Assembly (NCBI GenBank): GCA_003225055.1
Contig: QIAU01000124.1
Coordinates: 155,778 to 219,777 of the forward strand
Reading direction: 5' to 3'
Length of the DNA stretch: 64,000 bases
Source of the DNA: Acidobacteriota bacterium
GTDB taxonomy: Bacteria > Acidobacteriota > Terriglobia > Terriglobales > Acidobacteriaceae
In this document: in pieces, positions 26,701-35,822 of the stretch
Numbering within the stretch: position 1 is the first letter of the stretch
Layout of the letters: each line of letters begins with the position of its first letter
Made by a program: the position numbers and the translations under genes
Notes under the pieces: model-generated
Told to the model about the DNA's origin: nothing
Database searches by the model: none
Seen by the model: the letters and a program-made list of their open reading frames with translations, nothing else

Positions 26701-27252
26701 CATGCTGAAACCCACGTTACCGTACACCCCAACCGTTCCTTCATCTTGCCCAGTCTGGTTGCTGACGCCTGGCACAAGCGTGACAAGTTGCGTGAAGTTT
26801 CGACCGTTCAGTTCCAACTGCGTGATTTCTTTCCCCGTTACGATGCCCGAGAGATCCGAGGATTGCGTCTCCACTTGGGCAACGCTTTGGCCGGTTACCA
26901 AGACTTCGGTGTTAGTCGCACCCACCGTCAGGGGGACATCAACGCGCGTCTTCTGACCAACGTCGAGCTTCACGCCTTTAGCCTGGAAGGTCTTGAATCC
27001 CGCAGCCGTAACACTGACGTCGTAGGAACCGGCACTAAGGCCTGAGACCAGGTACTCGCCGTCAGTATTCGACGTGGTCTGGCGGTCAACCCCCTTGGCT
27101 GTGTCACGAATCGTGACTTTTGCGCCGTTTACTACCGCACCCGTGTTGTCGCGCACCGTTCCCGTAATCTGACCGGTGGTCTGGGCAAACACGCTCAGAG
27201 GAAGAATCGCTAGCATGAGGAACACAAAGCAACGCATGAAACGAATCTTCAT
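23704..27252 (-). CDS. Oar-like TonB-dependent receptor
   Basis: A 1182-residue outer-membrane receptor. ATG 27252 gives a good signal peptide (CFVFLMLAILPLSVFAQ) and has a GAGGGGG ribosome site; the frame extends 46 codons upstream without support. A carboxypeptidase-regulatory domain comes first (GQITGTVRDNTGAVVNGAKV), then a plug domain (VTGKEITQLELNGRNFTQL) and a long beta-barrel that ends in an aromatic residue (LGLKFIF). In Acidobacteria such receptors often import oligosaccharides or peptides. A LacI-type regulator gene lies just upstream on the same strand with a palindrome between them, which suggests sugar-controlled expression. Confidence 0.92.
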   Translation of the reverse strand: MKIRFMRCFVFLMLAILPLSVFAQTTGQITGTVRDNTGAVVNGAKVTIRDTAKGVDRQTTSNTDGEYLVSGLSAGSYDVSVTAAGFKTFQAKGVKLDVGQKTRVDVPLTVGATNTEVLVTGQSVAQVETQSSDLSGIVTGKEITQLELNGRNFTQLVTLVPGVSNQTGQDEGTVGVYGNVGFSMNGGRLEYNNWELDGGDNMDNGSNTTLNVYPSLEAIGEFKVLTSNYGAQYGRNGSGTVEVETKSGTNTFHGNVYEFNRNDAYNARNFFNRAPDPKAGYKKNDYGYTIGGPVFIPHVYNADKQKTFFFWSEEWRKDRVPGQTFNLAVPSIANRNGDFSDLCSDPTSLDCPHLPGNPGMPFPGNQVSFNPNDPNVQALLAMIPEPNAVGPDGVTPFFNASPVQPTDWREELIRVDHNLSSQHRLTFRYIHDSWNTVTAVPLWTNAGSFPTIGTNFKGPGISLVTRLTSSFTPTLLNEFVFSYTTDHIVLNNTGAWKRPSNTTFGSLFPGLTTDILPGINLTSAGAAYGGNFGEDPGYIPNGLYNSNPTYTYRDNITRIVGKHNLQFGAYFVAAQKNELGGELAAGSIPGYLTFDATTKNSATTGNPLADLLTGNIYSFGQQDKRIKYYNRYKILEPYFQDDWHASSHLTLNLGLRVSLFGTYREKLHQAFNFDPAHYVPGQTVTNAGGVSGLTANGLPASVTNLPNGIVQCGVTTGVPEGCMKGHLFNPAPRVGFAWDPRGNGKTAIRGGYGIFFEHTNGNEANTESLENSPPLATTEQQLNINGYSNIGVGNNPNTQTVFPLGVVAIPTKAIWPYMQQWHLDIQHEVLRNTVLTASYVGSKGTHLTRISDLNQLAPTPLSQNPYTPGEFIDTESTSPTFNTDCKLMTVNGVPVTGQVATNVAVAACGASPDLYRTYQGYTSINHLEDRASSIYHAFQLSGRRQVGGLQMALAYTYSHSIDDSSSRQDGNLVNAFDPLANRASSNFDQRHIFNFSYVWDLPFFMNPGLTHKVLGGWQYSGIVSFSSGSPFTVTAGVDSAGVGNGITSTTAYADKVGDPNTNIPSAPGVLQLYNPNAFAPPRPLTFGNAGRNSLDNPNRTNFDMAIFKHFAVAERASFEFRAEAFNVFNHTQFGYVNGDGGSAASNSSNLNSGTADVTGGNFLQVLTAHNPRILQLGLKFIF

Positions 27253-27423
27253 GGCTGAATACCCCCTCGCCTCCGTGGAGGCGTTCATGACGTCATCGCG
27301 GTTTCCCAGCAACCGGCGACCTGAGTGAAGTCGAAAGCAAGATTTGAACGCGGTCCGCACCCCTACGGACAAGCGCCTCTCAGCTTCCACGGCAGCGCGT
27401 TACATGCTAGGCTGCTTCGATTG

Positions 27424-27438
27424 ATGGAAAGCTTTCAT
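27424..27438. promoter_or_regulatory. Palindrome upstream of the receptor gene, possible LacI-type operator
   Basis: GAAAGCTTTC at 27427-27436 is a perfect 10-bp palindrome. Read on the minus strand the site is TGAAAGCTTTCCA, close to the TGAAA...TTTCA shape of LacI-family operators. It lies about 170 bases upstream of the receptor start and directly after the LacI gene. Binding is an inference. Confidence 0.35.
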
Positions 27439-27546
27439 TAAAACGTATGAATACTGCTCTCAGTTGATTTCCGCTGTCAAGGAAAAAATGCTGGCGCAGC
27501 TATCTATGAAAAACGGGAATCCTGCTGTGAAAACCGATAACTGGCT

Positions 27547-28590
27547 TTACAAACTCCGCGTCGACTCGCGCACAACCAGTTCCGGGGCCACTTGGTGATG
27601 TACCGCAGCCACTTCCCTATTTTCCAGCACCGAGTTGATGCCGTCCACGACAATACTCACTGCGAGCGAGCCCATGGCTTCCATCGGCTGCCGGACCGTG
27701 GTCAGGGAAGGCGTATAAAGGGCCGCTGGCACTACGTCGTCAAATCCGATCACCGAGCATTGCTCGGGTACACGGATCTCGGCCTTCGACAATGCACGAA
27801 TCGCTCCAAAGGCTGTCATGTCATCGAATGCCATGATTGCTGTGAACGACCGGCGGCGCTTGATTAATTCCTCCGTTAATTTGTATCCCGCGTCAAAGCT
27901 CGAAATCGGTTCCCGGGATTCCGGTAAGTCCAGGATCAGGCGCGAGTCCAGATCGAGCCCTTTGGAGTGGGCAAAAGAATGCACGGCCTTCCATCGCGGA
28001 GAGCTGTCAGAAAGCGATTTGGGGCCCCGGATGAACGCAATCTTCCGGTGGCCTAGAGAGTAGAGGTGTTCCATAGCCACCCGTCCGCCTAACTCGTTGT
28101 CGACTGTCACCGAGCTGACCGAATGCGTACGAAGCTCACAGCCGATCAGGGCGGTGGGAATGCTGCTCTTCCCCAGGTCGGCGATCAGGTTGATGTCCAG
28201 GAACAGCCAGTTGGCAAGAATCACGAGGCCCTCGATCCGACGGTCCAACATCATTTCCAGGTAACGCTCAAAGCGGCTGCGCTCGTTGTGAACGTCGGTC
28301 AAGAGAGGCAGGAAATTGGACTGATAGAGAGAGTTTTCGATACCCCGCAGGATCCGCGTGCAGTAAGGGTCGGTCATGTCAAAAACCATGACTCCGACCG
28401 TGTGGCTTCGCTTGCTGCGGAGCGAGCGGGCAAACAAGTTGGGGCGGTACCCTAACTTCTTGGCGGCGGTTTCGATTTTCTTTTTGGTGATAGGCGGGAT
28501 GTAGCGTGCCAGCGGGGCGTTATTCAGAACAATGGAGACAGTTGTAGACGAGAACCCACTCGCCTTGGCCACGTCCCTAATGGTTACCAT
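27547..28590 (-). CDS. LacI/GalR-family transcriptional regulator
   Basis: A 347-residue sugar-responsive repressor. The start at ATG 28590 is set by the family N-terminus MVTIRDVAKASGFSSTTVS, which is the LacI helix-turn-helix; the 67 codons upstream belong to the spacer. The hinge helix is in KKKIETAAKKLGYRPNLFAR. The periplasmic-binding-protein-like sensor domain follows, with HTVGVMVFDMTDPY and FDDVVPAALYTPSLTTVRQP as typical landmarks. Length is normal. It is divergent from a TPR protein gene and lies upstream of the receptor gene, so both are candidate targets. The inducing sugar cannot be predicted. Confidence 0.9.
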   Translation of the reverse strand: MVTIRDVAKASGFSSTTVSIVLNNAPLARYIPPITKKKIETAAKKLGYRPNLFARSLRSKRSHTVGVMVFDMTDPYCTRILRGIENSLYQSNFLPLLTDVHNERSRFERYLEMMLDRRIEGLVILANWLFLDINLIADLGKSSIPTALIGCELRTHSVSSVTVDNELGGRVAMEHLYSLGHRKIAFIRGPKSLSDSSPRWKAVHSFAHSKGLDLDSRLILDLPESREPISSFDAGYKLTEELIKRRRSFTAIMAFDDMTAFGAIRALSKAEIRVPEQCSVIGFDDVVPAALYTPSLTTVRQPMEAMGSLAVSIVVDGINSVLENREVAAVHHQVAPELVVRESTRSL

Positions 28591-28723
28591 GGAAGATTTC
28601 AATCGGAGGGGCCCCCCAGTGGCGTGGTCTGGAACGGAGGGTAGTCTATCGCAAGATGGCTGCGAATCCTCAGGCTCTTGCAAACCCAACTCCTCTCCGC
28701 CCGCTTGGGTTGCAGGCGACAAC
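28591..28723. promoter_or_regulatory. Divergent promoter spacer between the LacI and TPR genes
   Basis: The regulator (minus) and TPR gene (plus) are transcribed away from each other, so promoters for both should lie here. The spacer contains the self-complementary GGGGCCCC in a G/C-rich patch but no copy of the GAAAGCTTTC palindrome. No confident -35/-10 pair was assigned. Confidence 0.35.
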
Positions 28724-30067
28724 ATGAGTAGTGGGCCCTCGCGGTGGATTCGAAGACCGGAGCAGCTTGATATCCTGCTACTGGCGGACACTACAACATT
28801 GGCTAAGCGGCGTCAACTTGGGGATCTCCTGCTTGGGGATCTCCTGCGAAGTCGGATTCTCTCGTTCTGCCTAATAGTTCTGATAGTCACCTGCCTGGCG
28901 CCCGGGACGACCTTCGCTCAAACGCCCAATACCTGGCAAACCCGCGCTGGCTATGGCGCACCGGAAACAACTCCAACTGCCGAACAACTATTCATCACTG
29001 GTGAAACCGCTCTTCGCAACGGCGATCTCAACCGGGCGGAACAGAACTTCTGGAGAGTCCTGGCAATCGATCCACACTCTGCCGGGGCTTATGCGAACTT
29101 AGGCGTTGTCTACATGCGCCGCAAGCAATGGGATCAGGCGCTGCGAATGCTGGGCAAGGCGGATCGCCTGGCGCCGGCCGTTGTTGGTATTCGGCTGAAC
29201 ATTGGGCTCGTCTATTACCGTCAGAATGACTTCCGATCGGCGATCGCGCCTTTTGAATCTGTGCTTCGCGATGCGCCAAATTCGACACAGGCGCGCTATC
29301 TGTTGGGACTCTGCTATTTTTTTAACGAGCGCTGGACGGAGGCAGTGGAAATCCTTTTGCCCCTCTGGGGAGAACAGTCGCTGAATATGAATTACCTATA
29401 TGTGCTGGGCATTGCGGCGCACAAGGCCGCCCGCACGGAAGTTGATGAGCGTGCGCTCTCGCGCCTCGCCGAGATCGGGCAGGATACGCCCGAATTTCAT
29501 CTGCTCATGGGCAAGGCTCACTTGAATAATACGGAAGATGATAAAGCTCTTGCCGAATTTGCACTGGCAGCCAAAGGAGATCCCAAGCTTCCTTTTTTAC
29601 ATTTCAACATGGGTCTCGCTTACCTCGACAAGCAGGATTATGAACAGGCTGCGCAGGAGTTCAGGCAAGACATTGCGGTCGAGCCCGATGTCGCGTTCAG
29701 TTATGACAAGTTGGGAACTGTAGATGCACTCGAGGAAAAGGATGCGGAAGCAGAAATCAACTTTCACCAGGCATTGCGCCTGGATCCCCACCTGGTTACA
29801 TCTCAGCTGGGGCTGGCGAAAATTTATCAGAAGCGGGGCCAGAACTCCGAGGCCCTGAGCGCGCTCGATCAGGTCGAGAAAATCAGTCCGGACAATTACA
29901 CGGTGCACTATCTGCGGGGACAGGTGCTGCAGCGAATGGGGCAACGGCAAAGAGCCAAAGCCGAGTTCAACACCTATACTCGCATGATGAATGCGGCGCG
30001 CGAAAGAAGAGGGAGAGAGCTCAGCGGTGACATACCTAGCCCGGAGTTAACGAAAGAGCCCGAGTAG
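28724..30067 (+). CDS. Exported TPR-repeat protein
   Basis: A TPR protein of 447 residues from ATG 28724. The hydrophobic export segment (ILSFCLIVLIVTCLAPGTTFA) lies about 45 residues in, so the true start may be closer to it, for example a TTG at 28799. At least eight TPR units follow, such as ALRNGDLNRAEQNFWRVLAI with its AYANLGVVYMRRKQWDQAL partner, LLGLCYFFNERWTEAVEIL, and FNMGLAYLDKQDYEQAAQEF. TPR arrays bind other proteins. The CRTAC1-type gene 56 bases downstream is a likely partner; a mirror-image pair of the same two families lies at 32290-34925. Confidence 0.85.
   Translation: MSSGPSRWIRRPEQLDILLLADTTTLAKRRQLGDLLLGDLLRSRILSFCLIVLIVTCLAPGTTFAQTPNTWQTRAGYGAPETTPTAEQLFITGETALRNGDLNRAEQNFWRVLAIDPHSAGAYANLGVVYMRRKQWDQALRMLGKADRLAPAVVGIRLNIGLVYYRQNDFRSAIAPFESVLRDAPNSTQARYLLGLCYFFNERWTEAVEILLPLWGEQSLNMNYLYVLGIAAHKAARTEVDERALSRLAEIGQDTPEFHLLMGKAHLNNTEDDKALAEFALAAKGDPKLPFLHFNMGLAYLDKQDYEQAAQEFRQDIAVEPDVAFSYDKLGTVDALEEKDAEAEINFHQALRLDPHLVTSQLGLAKIYQKRGQNSEALSALDQVEKISPDNYTVHYLRGQVLQRMGQRQRAKAEFNTYTRMMNAARERRGRELSGDIPSPELTKEPE
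28817..28846. repeat. 15-bp perfect tandem repeat at the start of the TPR gene
   Basis: CTTGGGGATCTCCTG occurs twice back to back. In the TPR reading frame it encodes the duplicated pentapeptide LGDLL ahead of the membrane segment. It probably arose by slippage, and it adds doubt to the position of the start codon. Confidence 0.7.
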
Positions 30068-30123
30068 GTTTCTTGTCGGCGATTCTCTAATTCGCTCAAA
30101 AAGCTATAATCACCGCCGGTCCC

Positions 30124-31857
30124 ATGTGTAAATCCACTCTGGTAGCCCTGGGTTTTCTGCTTATCGTTCCGGTCTTAGGGCAAAAGACTCCTCCTCACCC
30201 TGCGGTGCCCCACTTCGAGGACATGGCTGCCCAGGCGGGTCTTTCGGTAGCGCATATCTCCTCTCCGGAAAAACGCTACATCGTCGAGTCCATGAGCGGA
30301 GGTGTTGGTCTGATTGATTGCGATAATGATGGGAAGCTCGACATCCTCACGGTCAATGGCTCAACCGTAGATCGCTATCGCGAGAACGGCGGCGACCTGA
30401 TGATCACGCTCTACCACCAGGATGCCCGCCTCAAATTCACGGACATCACCAAGCAGGCAGGCCTAACCCGCAAAGGTTGGGGCATGGGTATAGCTGTCGC
30501 CGACTACGACAACGACGGCTTACCCGACATTTACGTAACCGGCTACGGCGGCAACGCCCTCTATCGCAATCTCGGCAATTGCAAATTCGAAGATGTAACC
30601 GAGAAGGCCGGTGTGGCGGGAGGCGCCTTCAGCACCGGCGCGGCATGGGCCGACTATGACCGAGACGGTTACGTGGACCTGTTCGTCTCCCGCTACGTCC
30701 ACGTAGATATGAGCAAGTTGCCCGCGCCCGGCAGTGATGCGAAATTCTGCCGCTACCGGGGACTATTGGTGCAATGCGGCCCGTGGGGAATGGCGGGCGA
30801 ATCGGATCTCTTATTTCACAATCGCGGAGACGGCACTTTTGAAGAAGTTTCCAAAAAAGCCGGCGTGGACGATCCCGATCATTATTACGGGTTGGGTGCG
30901 GTGTGGGGAGACTACGACAACGATGGTTGGCCCGATCTTTACGTGGCCAACGATGCCGGGCCAAACTTTCTCTACCACAACCGGCGTGATGGAACATTTG
31001 AGGAAGAAGGTTTGGTACAAGGGATCGCCGTAGGTGTCGACGGCATGCAGCAGGGATCCATGGGTGTCGATTGGGGCGACTACGATCATGATGGCCGTCT
31101 CGACATGATTGTCACCAATTTTGTCAACCAATCGGATACGCTGTATCGCAATCTTGGGCGGCAAGGGTTCGTCGACGTCACCGGAACTTCCCACATCGCG
31201 AAAACCACCTATCCTTATGTCGGCTGGGGAACGGCTTTTTTCGATATGGACAATTCCGGTTGGCTGGACATTTTCGTGGCCAACGGACACGTTTATCCCC
31301 AAGTCGACTCCCTCCCCGGGGAAGCTCACTATCGCCAGCCGATGTTGCTGTTCCGCAACCGACGTGATGGAACCTTTGAGGAAGTCTCGGCTGCGGCTGG
31401 TCTTACCGCTATGCCCCTGGCCTCGCGGCGCGGTGCCGCGTTCGGCGACATCAGCAATGATGGTTGCCTCGATATTGTGGTGCTGAACGTCGGTGAACCG
31501 CCTTCGCTGCTGCTGAATCACTGCCAGAACGGCAACCATCGGGTGTTATTTAAACTGGTGGGCACGCAAAGCAACCGACTGGGTATTGGCGCACGAGTGA
31601 CGGTGAATTCCGGCAAGCTGGTGCAATTTAGCGAGGTTCGGAGCGGCGGAAGCTATCTCTCGCAAAACGACCTGCGCTTGCATTTTGGACTAGGGGCGGA
31701 AGCAAAGATGAGCGTGGTGACTATCGCTTGGCCAAGCGGCAAGACGGACACTCTTCACGATATTCCTGCCGATTTCATCTATACCATCCTCGAAGGCAAA
31801 GGCATTCGCGACAAAAGTCGGATTTCTCCCCTGGTCGATTCCGAAGTCCCCAAATAA
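30124..31857 (+). CDS. CRTAC1-family FG-GAP protein with ASPIC/UnbV C-terminus (first of two)
   Basis: A 577-residue exported protein with a signal peptide (TLVALGFLLIVPVLGQ). A beta-propeller of FG-GAP/VCBS repeats covers residues 50-480. Each blade carries a calcium-type D-x-D-x-D-G loop, for example VADYDNDGLPDIYV, WADYDRDGYVDLFVS, WGDYDNDGWPDLYV and WGDYDHDGRLDMIV. The last 90 residues are an ASPIC/UnbV domain (GIGARVTVNSGKL, VRSGGSYLSQNDLRLHFGLG, VTIAWPSGKTD). The fold is likely adhesive or ligand-binding, on the cell surface or in the periplasm. Its relatives sit beside TPR proteins and TonB receptors, as here. Confidence 0.9.
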   Translation: MCKSTLVALGFLLIVPVLGQKTPPHPAVPHFEDMAAQAGLSVAHISSPEKRYIVESMSGGVGLIDCDNDGKLDILTVNGSTVDRYRENGGDLMITLYHQDARLKFTDITKQAGLTRKGWGMGIAVADYDNDGLPDIYVTGYGGNALYRNLGNCKFEDVTEKAGVAGGAFSTGAAWADYDRDGYVDLFVSRYVHVDMSKLPAPGSDAKFCRYRGLLVQCGPWGMAGESDLLFHNRGDGTFEEVSKKAGVDDPDHYYGLGAVWGDYDNDGWPDLYVANDAGPNFLYHNRRDGTFEEEGLVQGIAVGVDGMQQGSMGVDWGDYDHDGRLDMIVTNFVNQSDTLYRNLGRQGFVDVTGTSHIAKTTYPYVGWGTAFFDMDNSGWLDIFVANGHVYPQVDSLPGEAHYRQPMLLFRNRRDGTFEEVSAAAGLTAMPLASRRGAAFGDISNDGCLDIVVLNVGEPPSLLLNHCQNGNHRVLFKLVGTQSNRLGIGARVTVNSGKLVQFSEVRSGGSYLSQNDLRLHFGLGAEAKMSVVTIAWPSGKTDTLHDIPADFIYTILEGKGIRDKSRISPLVDSEVPK

Positions 31858-32289
31858 TCGAGATTCATCTAGTACCCTCCAGCTTGCTTAATACCTTTCG
31901 CCGCCAACACTTCAACGTAGATTCGACCTCGAGCGCTGGCATACTAGAACAGAACAGGCCGCAAGACACGAAGCAACCAAAGAGAAGAATTTTTCGAAGC
32001 GGTCCGTCGCTTGCCACCAGCCTAGTTATAGTTACAACACTTAATTTCTCATCTTCAGTGGGAAGAATATCACTTGGAGGGACGCAGCACCGCGGGCGAC
32101 GGCTTTGGATAAGGAGCGGGCAACTCCTAATTTCTAAATCATCCTCGAGACTTTCAATATCGCGGACCGGTTTCAGTGCCCGGTAGGGTGCTCTGTGATC
32201 TTGTTTCTTGTCGGAACTTACAAGTCTGAGCGTGCACCCAAACGGATCCGCACTTTTACCCCGTCATCAATCGTCGACGAAGGCATGTT
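31858..32289. other. Spacer between two convergent CRTAC1 genes
   Basis: About 430 bases lie between the stop codons of the two facing CRTAC1 genes. I see no gene, no strong terminator hairpin and no repeat in it. Confidence 0.4.
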
Positions 32290-33984
32290 TTACTTCCACT
32301 TCTGTTCTCCTTCAACGATGGTGATGTACCGGTCGATAGGCAAATTGGTAACGCGTTGAACCAATCCGCTCGGTTTAGGCCAACGTATTTCGACCCAGTC
32401 GATCCGTTGCCGGTTGCTCAATCCCAGCAGAACACGCGGATCATGCGAAGAGAGATAACTACCGCCGCCGACCTTCGTTAAGGTGCGGATGAGATCTCCG
32501 CTTTGATACGTAATCCGGGCCCCCACCCCATCGGGGTTCGATTTTCTTCCCACCAGCGTGATTCCCAGCCAGTGATTTTGGGCGCCAATTGTGTTGCGCA
32601 GAAGCACGGGATTGTCGTCATTTACGGATATCAGCACGTCGCTTGCGCCATCATTGTCAAAATCACCGATTGCCATGCCGCGTGCGGAAAGCGGCTTGCT
32701 GAAGAACGGACCGCTCGTGGCACTTATGTTTTCGAGGCGCGTACCGGTATTGTGAAAGAGCAAAGCCGGCTCGCGGTAACTGACCCCGGGATGAAGCGAC
32801 TCGATCAGGTCGTCCGGGTTACCATTGGCGAGAAACAGATCCAGGTTCCCGTCGTTGTCATAATCGAAGAATTTCAGTCCCCAGCCGCTCATCAAGCGCG
32901 TCGCTTGGCCGATGCCGTGTTGCAGGGCAACATCATCGAAGGTTTCGTCGTGATTGTTCTGGTAGAGGGAATACATTTCATGATCGATGTTGGCAACGAA
33001 TAGGTCCACCCAGCCGTCCTGGTTGAAATCGGCCGCATCAACACCCATACCGGAGCGAGGTCGCCCGTCAGCGCCGTAAGCAACGCCCGCCTGTTCGCCA
33101 ATCTCGTCAAATCGATTTCCGCGGTTCATGAACAAGAAGTTTCGCACCGTATCATTAGCGACGAACAGGTCCATGCGGCCGTCATTATTGAAGTCCGCTG
33201 CTACTGCGCCCCACGCCTTGCCGCGCGGACCGGCAATTCCGACCTGCTTGCCGACGTCGGTGAATGTCCCATCTCCATTATTGTGAAACAGCCAGCTCGC
33301 AGTTGGCTTGTAAAGGTGCGGAATGCAGTATCCGCGCTTGGCATCTTCGCCGGAACGGCAGTCCTTACTCTTCTCCTTGGAGAACTCGACGAACTGACAG
33401 ACGAACAAGTCCAAGCGGCCGTCATTGTCGTAATCGAACCACACGGCGCTGGAGGACCAGCCGGGTGCAGCTAAGCCCGCTTTTTCCGTGACGTCAGTGA
33501 AAGTGCCGTCTCCGTTGTTGTGATAAAGAATGTTGTGCCCGTACTGGGTAACGTAGAGATCGGGGAATCCATCGCCGTCGTAATCGCCTACGGCGACTCC
33601 CTGGCCGTAGCCTCCGGCGGCTACACCAGCCTTGCCGGTTACATCACTGAAGGTACCGTTACGGTTGTTGCGGTAGAGACCATTGCGCAGAGGCGGATTG
33701 GGACTGTAGAAATCGCATTTGCCGCTATTCACTAGGTAAATATCCATCCAGCCATCTTTGTCGTAGTCGAGAAACGCGCAGCCCGGCCCTGTGGTTTCAG
33801 GCAAATACTTCTCGAGAGACTTGCCGGCGGTATGTTTCCACGTGATGCCGCTCACCGTCGGCGGAACTTCTTCAAACGGATAGGCGAAAGCGGGGAGAGC
33901 GCCGGCAATCTGATGCAATCCCAGAGCGCCGGCGGTGCCGACAAGGCCGCATAGAAAGTGACGGCGGGTAAAGCATCCATTCAC
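32290..33984 (-). CDS. CRTAC1-family FG-GAP protein with ASPIC/UnbV C-terminus (second of two)
   Basis: A 564-residue paralogue of the protein at 30124-31857. The N-terminus [17 protein letters not shown] has a twin-arginine pattern, so it may be exported folded through Tat, unlike its paralogue. FG-GAP blades are evident ([74 protein letters not shown]) and the ASPIC/UnbV end reads [13 protein letters not shown] plus [17 protein letters not shown]. It starts inside the end of the upstream TPR gene (ATGA overlap), so the two are co-translated. Function as an enzyme is not supported by any motif. Confidence 0.9.
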   Translation of the reverse strand: MNGCFTRRHFLCGLVGTAGALGLHQIAGALPAFAYPFEEVPPTVSGITWKHTAGKSLEKYLPETTGPGCAFLDYDKDGWMDIYLVNSGKCDFYSPNPPLRNGLYRNNRNGTFSDVTGKAGVAAGGYGQGVAVGDYDGDGFPDLYVTQYGHNILYHNNGDGTFTDVTEKAGLAAPGWSSSAVWFDYDNDGRLDLFVCQFVEFSKEKSKDCRSGEDAKRGYCIPHLYKPTASWLFHNNGDGTFTDVGKQVGIAGPRGKAWGAVAADFNNDGRMDLFVANDTVRNFLFMNRGNRFDEIGEQAGVAYGADGRPRSGMGVDAADFNQDGWVDLFVANIDHEMYSLYQNNHDETFDDVALQHGIGQATRLMSGWGLKFFDYDNDGNLDLFLANGNPDDLIESLHPGVSYREPALLFHNTGTRLENISATSGPFFSKPLSARGMAIGDFDNDGASDVLISVNDDNPVLLRNTIGAQNHWLGITLVGRKSNPDGVGARITYQSGDLIRTLTKVGGGSYLSSHDPRVLLGLSNRQRIDWVEIRWPKPSGLVQRVTNLPIDRYITIVEGEQKWK

Positions 33985-34925
33985 TGCGGAGCGTCCTGAG
34001 GTTCTTTCTGCGTCATTTGACGATGAATGGCGAATTCCTTCTCTGCATCCTGCTTGCGTCCGGTACGGCTGTAAGCGGTGGCGAGATTATAATGCGCAGC
34101 GGGATTCTGAGGCTCAAGCCTGACCGCAGTTTCCAGCGGCTCAATGGCTGCGGAAAACTTCTTCATGGAAATCAGGGATTGGCCTAGACCAAGGTAGGCA
34201 TCGCCGAAGCTGACATCGAGCTTGGCAGCACGTGAGAGGTGCTCGACAGCTTCGTCCCATTGTTGGTTCTCGCGGGCGAGTTCTCCGAGAATATATTCCG
34301 CGCCCGCATTACGCGGATCAATCCTGAGCTCTTCTACAAATTCTTTCTTCGCCTGCTCAGCAACGTCCGCCCCGGGATTGGGCTTGGACAGAAGAAGCCG
34401 GCCAAGACGGAAATGAATTCCCGGCACTTCCGGATTTTGCTTTAGAACCGCCTCATACTCCTTTTGCGCCTGGTCCCATTTCCCCTGAATCTCAAGGGCC
34501 TCAGCATTCAGTTCGTGCGCTTGGTAGGAATGCGGTGCTGTGCGGGCCAGTTCCTGTGCTGCCCGAGTGGACAGATCCGAATAAGCATGGGTTGACATAT
34601 AGAGCACCTCCGGACTGGTCGGGAACTCACGGTTCAACCACTGGAGAGCGGCCAAAGCGGCATCGCGGTTGTCGGAAGTTATGGCGCAGCGCACAGTCGC
34701 TAGACCAGCCTTGAGCTTGAGATTTTTGTCGGCTACAAGTAGTGCCGATTTCTTCAAGACTGGTAGCGCTTGGCGGCAGTGGCCGCTTTCGGCCAGAGTA
34801 ATACCCTTCTGCGCCGAAGCTGCAGGGTCGGCGGTGGAGGGTTTGGAGTTTTGCGCAAGGGAGATCTCGCTCAGGAGTGCAAGCACGAGGAAACACCCTG
34901 GGCTTATGCCGAGAATCCTGGACAT
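33981..34925 (-). CDS. Exported TPR-repeat protein (partner of the second CRTAC1 protein)
   Basis: A 314-residue protein. ATG 34925 is taken as start because a signal peptide ([22 protein letters not shown]) follows directly; the frame extends 12 codons further up. TPR units cover most of the chain, for example [59 protein letters not shown] and [20 protein letters not shown]. Its stop overlaps the start of the CRTAC1 gene. The order TPR then CRTAC1 is the same as in the plus-strand pair at 28724-31857. Confidence 0.85.
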   Translation of the reverse strand: MSRILGISPGCFLVLALLSEISLAQNSKPSTADPAASAQKGITLAESGHCRQALPVLKKSALLVADKNLKLKAGLATVRCAITSDNRDAALAALQWLNREFPTSPEVLYMSTHAYSDLSTRAAQELARTAPHSYQAHELNAEALEIQGKWDQAQKEYEAVLKQNPEVPGIHFRLGRLLLSKPNPGADVAEQAKKEFVEELRIDPRNAGAEYILGELARENQQWDEAVEHLSRAAKLDVSFGDAYLGLGQSLISMKKFSAAIEPLETAVRLEPQNPAAHYNLATAYSRTGRKQDAEKEFAIHRQMTQKEPQDAPQ

Positions 34926-35006
34926 AGAAGTAGGGCAGAGGCTAAGACATCCCTGCCCCATGATACGCGATTAGAAGTAGCGCTTCAGTGTCGGGAGCAA
35001 CAGTTT

Positions 35007-35084
35007 TCCGAGGCCGGCGAATTGAACGCGGTGGTGGGACGTGCCGCGGCGCAGGCTGAGCTCACCGGCCACACCACTCGAGCT
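35007..35084 (+). pseudogene. Remnant of a GH3 beta-glucosidase C-terminus
   Basis: The plus-strand frame reads EAGELNAVVGRAAAQAELTG. This closely matches the last residues of the intact GH3 enzyme encoded at 41575-44085, which has DAGEFDVMVGRSAAQIELTG. About 25 codons are recognisable and the rest of the gene is absent. It marks an old duplication, deletion or recombination end point. Confidence 0.55.
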
Positions 35085-35087
35085 GGC

Positions 35088-35720
35088 TCAAATCAAAGCG
35101 ATTTGGGGAGAGGCGCCCGCAGCCGCTGGCGTGCTGTATATCTGCTTAGGTGGGCTACAGACGCGCTGGTGGAAGAGGACGAACATGAGGGCGACGCGGA
35201 TACCCTTGTCGGTGAGGCCGTAGGCGTAGCGGTGGTCGTCGCGCTGGAGTAAGCCATGGGCTTTGAGCTTGCGCAGGTCATAGCGGAGCTGGGTCAGGGT
35301 GTATTTCTCGGGGCTGAGTTGGTAAGCGGAAAGGACGGGCTCCCTGGATTGGGCGGGAGCGCCATCCGCCGAGTTGAGTACCCCGGTGGAGAAGGACTTG
35401 CATGAGACGCAGCATGCGGGTGTCCTGGATCTTGCTGCCGGGGATTTTGGTGTGGGCGGAGGGGATGAGCAGAGCCAAAGGCTGGAACAGGGGGAAGTCG
35501 AGGGTGGACATTGAGAGCTTGGGCCTCGAACTGAGCGAAACGGTCGCTGACGCTAGCCAGAGTCTGACGAACAGTTTCCAGGGTGTCCAAGGATTTGTTG
35601 ATCCGAAATCTCTGAGGTTGCTGCTGAGGACTCCCCAGCGGAGGAAGGTCGTGAACTTCTCGTACATGCGCAGCAACGCTACGCCTCGAGACTCTCCGGA
35701 CCAAACTATGCCCGACCCGG
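35088..35720 (-). pseudogene. Broken gene of an uncharacterised conserved family with a winged-helix-like end
   Basis: Several minus-strand frames must be joined: MYEKFTTFLRWGVLSSNLRD, then INKSLDTLETVRQTLASVSD, then FPLFQPLALLIPSAHTKIPG with QDTRMLRLMQVLLH, and finally YTLTQLRYDLRKLKAHGLLQ with YAYGLTDKGIRVALMFVLF. The last part looks like a winged helix-turn-helix. The frame changes at least three times and the N-terminal half is missing. I recognise the family as a conserved but functionally unassigned protein, sometimes found near mobile elements. The copy cannot be functional. Confidence 0.5.
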
Positions 35721-35822
35721 TTCTGTTGCCGGTGACAAATTTCTCATTGCGACGTGATAATTTACAGGACAGAGCGGAAATATATTTCCGCACCATCAAA
35801 AAAGAACGGCCGCGATCCCACA

